Position numbers and translations under genes: made by a program. A stretch of DNA of 64,000 bases from an uncultured Bacteroidota bacterium (GTDB taxonomy: Bacteria; Bacteroidota; Bacteroidia; Flavobacteriales; Flavobacteriaceae): contig CABXCC010000004.1 of assembly GCA_902510475.1 (NCBI GenBank), positions 1-64,000 on the forward strand, read 5' to 3'. The notes under the pieces are model-generated. The model had not been told where the DNA came from. It saw nothing but the letters and a program-made list of their open reading frames with translations, and made no database searches. Of the stretch, positions 62,650 to 64,000 are shown piece after piece. Each line of letters begins with the position of its first letter. The stretch's first letter is position 1.

Positions 62650-63463
62650 TATACTTTTTTGTTTTTTTATTTCTTTTTTTCTTTCTGTAAACATGTATGC
62701 TCAGTCTGAAAACTATGCAAAATATTATAACAAAGGAAACAAGTTATATGAAAATAATTTTGAGGAAGCTGAAAAGAATTTTAGGGTTGCTATTGATGAT
62801 ACACTTAGCGACCTTAGAGCGACTTTTAACTTATCAAATAAATATTATACCGAAGGTTTATTTGACGAAGCAATTTCACGACAAATTCAAGCCGTAGAAT
62901 TAGCAAAAAATAAATCAGAAAAACACAAGGCATTTCACAATTTAGGAAACTCTCTTATGAGCAAAGAAATGTGTTCTGAGGCAGTACAGGCTTATAAAAA
63001 TGCATTGAGAAATAACCCTGAAGATGATGAAACTCGTTACAACTTAGCTCTAGCAAAGAAGTGCGAAGAAGAACAGCAAAATAAGGATGATCAAAATAAA
63101 GACGATCAGAACAAAGATGATCAGAACAAAGACGATCATAATAAAGATGATCAAAATAAAGACGATCAGAACAAAGACGATCAGAACAAAGACGATCAGA
63201 ATAAAGATGATCAGAATAAAGATGATCAGAACAAAGACGATCAGAACAATGATGATCAGAATAAAGACGATCAGAACAAGGATGATCAGAACAAAGACAA
63301 TCAGAGTAAACCAAAAGAAAATAAGAATCAACAATCTAAACTTTCTCCTCAGCAGATAAAAAATTTATTGAAGGCTATGGAAAATGCAGAGAAGAAAGTT
63401 CAAGCAAAAGTTAATGACAAGAAACAAAAAGGTACAAAAGTTGTATCTGAAAAAGACTGGTAA
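62639..63463 (+). CDS. batC: BatC: TPR protein with long NKDDQ repeat
   Basis: A 274-residue exported protein with a signal peptide (cleavage near MYAQS). Two to three tetratricopeptide motifs follow (KYYNKGNKLYENNFEEAEKNFRVA; AFHNLGNSLMSKEMCSEAVQAYKNALRNNPEDDETRYNLALAKK). From residue 148 a low-complexity region of 15 pentapeptides (NKDDQ and variants) leads to a helical, basic tail (SKLSPQQIKNLLKAMENAEKKVQAKV). The repeat is encoded by 15-bp tandem units at 63080-63304. Such BatC proteins probably scaffold the Bat complex. The stop overlaps batD by one base. Confidence 0.93.
   Translation: MKNNILFCFFISFFLSVNMYAQSENYAKYYNKGNKLYENNFEEAEKNFRVAIDDTLSDLRATFNLSNKYYTEGLFDEAISRQIQAVELAKNKSEKHKAFHNLGNSLMSKEMCSEAVQAYKNALRNNPEDDETRYNLALAKKCEEEQQNKDDQNKDDQNKDDQNKDDHNKDDQNKDDQNKDDQNKDDQNKDDQNKDDQNKDDQNNDDQNKDDQNKDDQNKDNQSKPKENKNQQSKLSPQQIKNLLKAMENAEKKVQAKVNDKKQKGTKVVSEKDW
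63080..63304 (+). repeat. 15 tandem 15-bp units in batC
   Basis: Fifteen consecutive units of the form AAYAAAGAYGATCAG encode NKDDQ. Variants are NKDDH (unit 4), NNDDQ (unit 12) and NKDNQ (unit 15). The unit length is a multiple of three, so changes in copy number keep the frame. Confidence 0.95.
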
Positions 63464-64000
63464 TGTATAAAATAAAAATTCTAAATATAATTATTTTCTT
63501 GATTGGTTTTTCAGCCTTTTCACAGGTAAATTTTACCACAAAATTGAGTAAGGATCGTTTAGGACTTAATGAAAGAGTAAAGATTGAATTCACAGTTGAT
63601 AAGGACGGAGACAATTTTATTCCTCCTAAATTTGATAATTTTAGAGTTGTTGGAGGGCCTAGTCAATCCATAAGAAATTCTTGGATAAACGGTAAAAAAT
63701 CATATTCTAAGACCTATTCATATTTTTTATCTCCGATTGAAAAAGGTTCTTTTGAAATTGGGCAGGCTTCAATAGAAGTAGACGACGAAATTTATAAAAC
63801 TCTGCCTGTTCGTGTAACGGTTACTTCTGCAGTAGATATTCCTGCCGACCCTAATGATCCAAATTATTTAGCCGATAAAAACATTCATTTGGTTGCGGAA
63901 GTGTCAAATAAAAATCCGTTTTTAAATGAAGCTATTTCGGTAAGTTATAAGTTATATGTTTCACCTGACACAGGTGTTAATAATTGGAGGGAACTTGAAG
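63463..64000 (+). CDS. batD: BatD, N-terminal part (continues beyond window)
   Basis: The ATG overlaps the batC stop (TAATG). The reading frame is open to the last base, giving 179 residues of a longer membrane protein. A signal peptide (cleavage near AFSQ) leads to Ig-like beta domains: VNFTTKLSKDRLGLNERVKIEFTV, FDNFRVVGGPSQSIRNSWINGKKSYSKTYSYFLSP and FEIGQASIEVDDEIYKTLPVRVTV, all typical of BatD. The second domain (VAEVSNKNPFLNEAISVSYKLYVS) begins before the window ends. BatD is thought to be periplasmic with a C-terminal anchor, working with BatA/B. Confidence 0.93.
   Translation, partial: MYKIKILNIIIFLIGFSAFSQVNFTTKLSKDRLGLNERVKIEFTVDKDGDNFIPPKFDNFRVVGGPSQSIRNSWINGKKSYSKTYSYFLSPIEKGSFEIGQASIEVDDEIYKTLPVRVTVTSAVDIPADPNDPNYLADKNIHLVAEVSNKNPFLNEAISVSYKLYVSPDTGVNNWRELE

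Noticed and set aside
63080-63304. Possible CRISPR-like array
   Set aside because: Units are directly contiguous 15-mers without spacers and are in frame inside batC.
62955-63359. Long ORFs in other frames across the batC repeat (for example LILIVFVLI... and SDRLCSDH... products)
   Set aside because: They arise from the 15-bp tandem repeat, whose lack of stops extends to several frames; no start context or homology.
1-64000. tRNA, rRNA, riboswitch or insertion sequence
   Set aside because: No cloverleaf-like, rRNA-like or transposase sequence was seen on either strand by reading. A tRNAscan/Infernal run would be needed to exclude small RNAs.

Overview
The window looks like a piece of a marine Flavobacteriaceae (Bacteroidota) chromosome. 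It is very AT-rich. Two secreted proteins carry C-terminal type IX secretion (T9SS) sorting domains. Several promoters fit the Bacteroidota pattern TTTG / TAnnTTTG. Family content is typical of the group: DUF3078, YceI, the IPExxxVDY protein, the Bat operon, OmpA with TSP3 repeats, and a flavobacterial AddA/AddB pair. I saw no rRNA, tRNA, CRISPR array or insertion sequence.

Layout. (1) 1-709: the 3' end of a T9SS-secreted protein. (2) 791-14549: a xylan-use locus. It holds a GH10 lipoprotein, a GPH-type sugar symporter, a cytoplasmic GH43, a second and divergent GH10, a sulfatase and an acetyl-esterase-like hydrolase. A minus-strand run follows (ABM-like lipoprotein, formylglycine-generating enzyme, xylulokinase, xylose isomerase, sodium/solute symporter). 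The sulfatase plus its maturase suggest the substrate is a sulfated xylan. No SusC/SusD pair is visible. (3) 14618-25283: a small basic ORF, an NTF2-like lipoprotein, a large T9SS beta-propeller protein, YceI, then more carbohydrate enzymes (GH53, GH3, GH43). (4) 25256-31696: assorted small membrane and envelope genes (YdjM-like, SixA, DoxX-like, Bax inhibitor-1, DUF3078). (5) 31768-34347: a GH2 beta-mannosidase. (6) 34322-43889: a degenerate tyrosine-recombinase-like pair, AddB, OmpA and a truncated OmpA paralogue, and AddA. A 42-bp exact inverted copy of the ompA TSP3 region sits in the tail of addB. (7) 43966-53875: housekeeping genes (sodA, purF, pfkB-family kinase, rnhA, purN, acpP-fabF-rnc-IPExxxVDY-pyk, isoaspartyl peptidase). 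(8) 53927-56988: an aldehyde dehydrogenase, an XRE regulator with a membrane partner, and an SDR. (9) 57123-64000: the Bat (aerotolerance) operon moxR-DUF58-(543 aa protein)-batA-batB-batC-batD, which runs off the window.

The xylan genes make a coherent pathway. Secreted GH10, GH43, GH3, sulfatase and esterase activities trim the polymer. GPH and SSS symporters import oligosaccharides or xylose, the cytoplasmic GH43 releases xylose, and XylA and XylB pass it to the pentose phosphate pathway.

Quality warning. Between about 36.5 and 53.5 kb, seven genes (addB, ompA, sodA, fabF, rnc, pyk, isoaspartyl peptidase) are broken by single-base indels, all inside runs of A on the + strand. Several are normally essential and their conserved sequence continues in another frame. 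I read these as sequence errors rather than real gene loss, and give full gene spans across the breaks.
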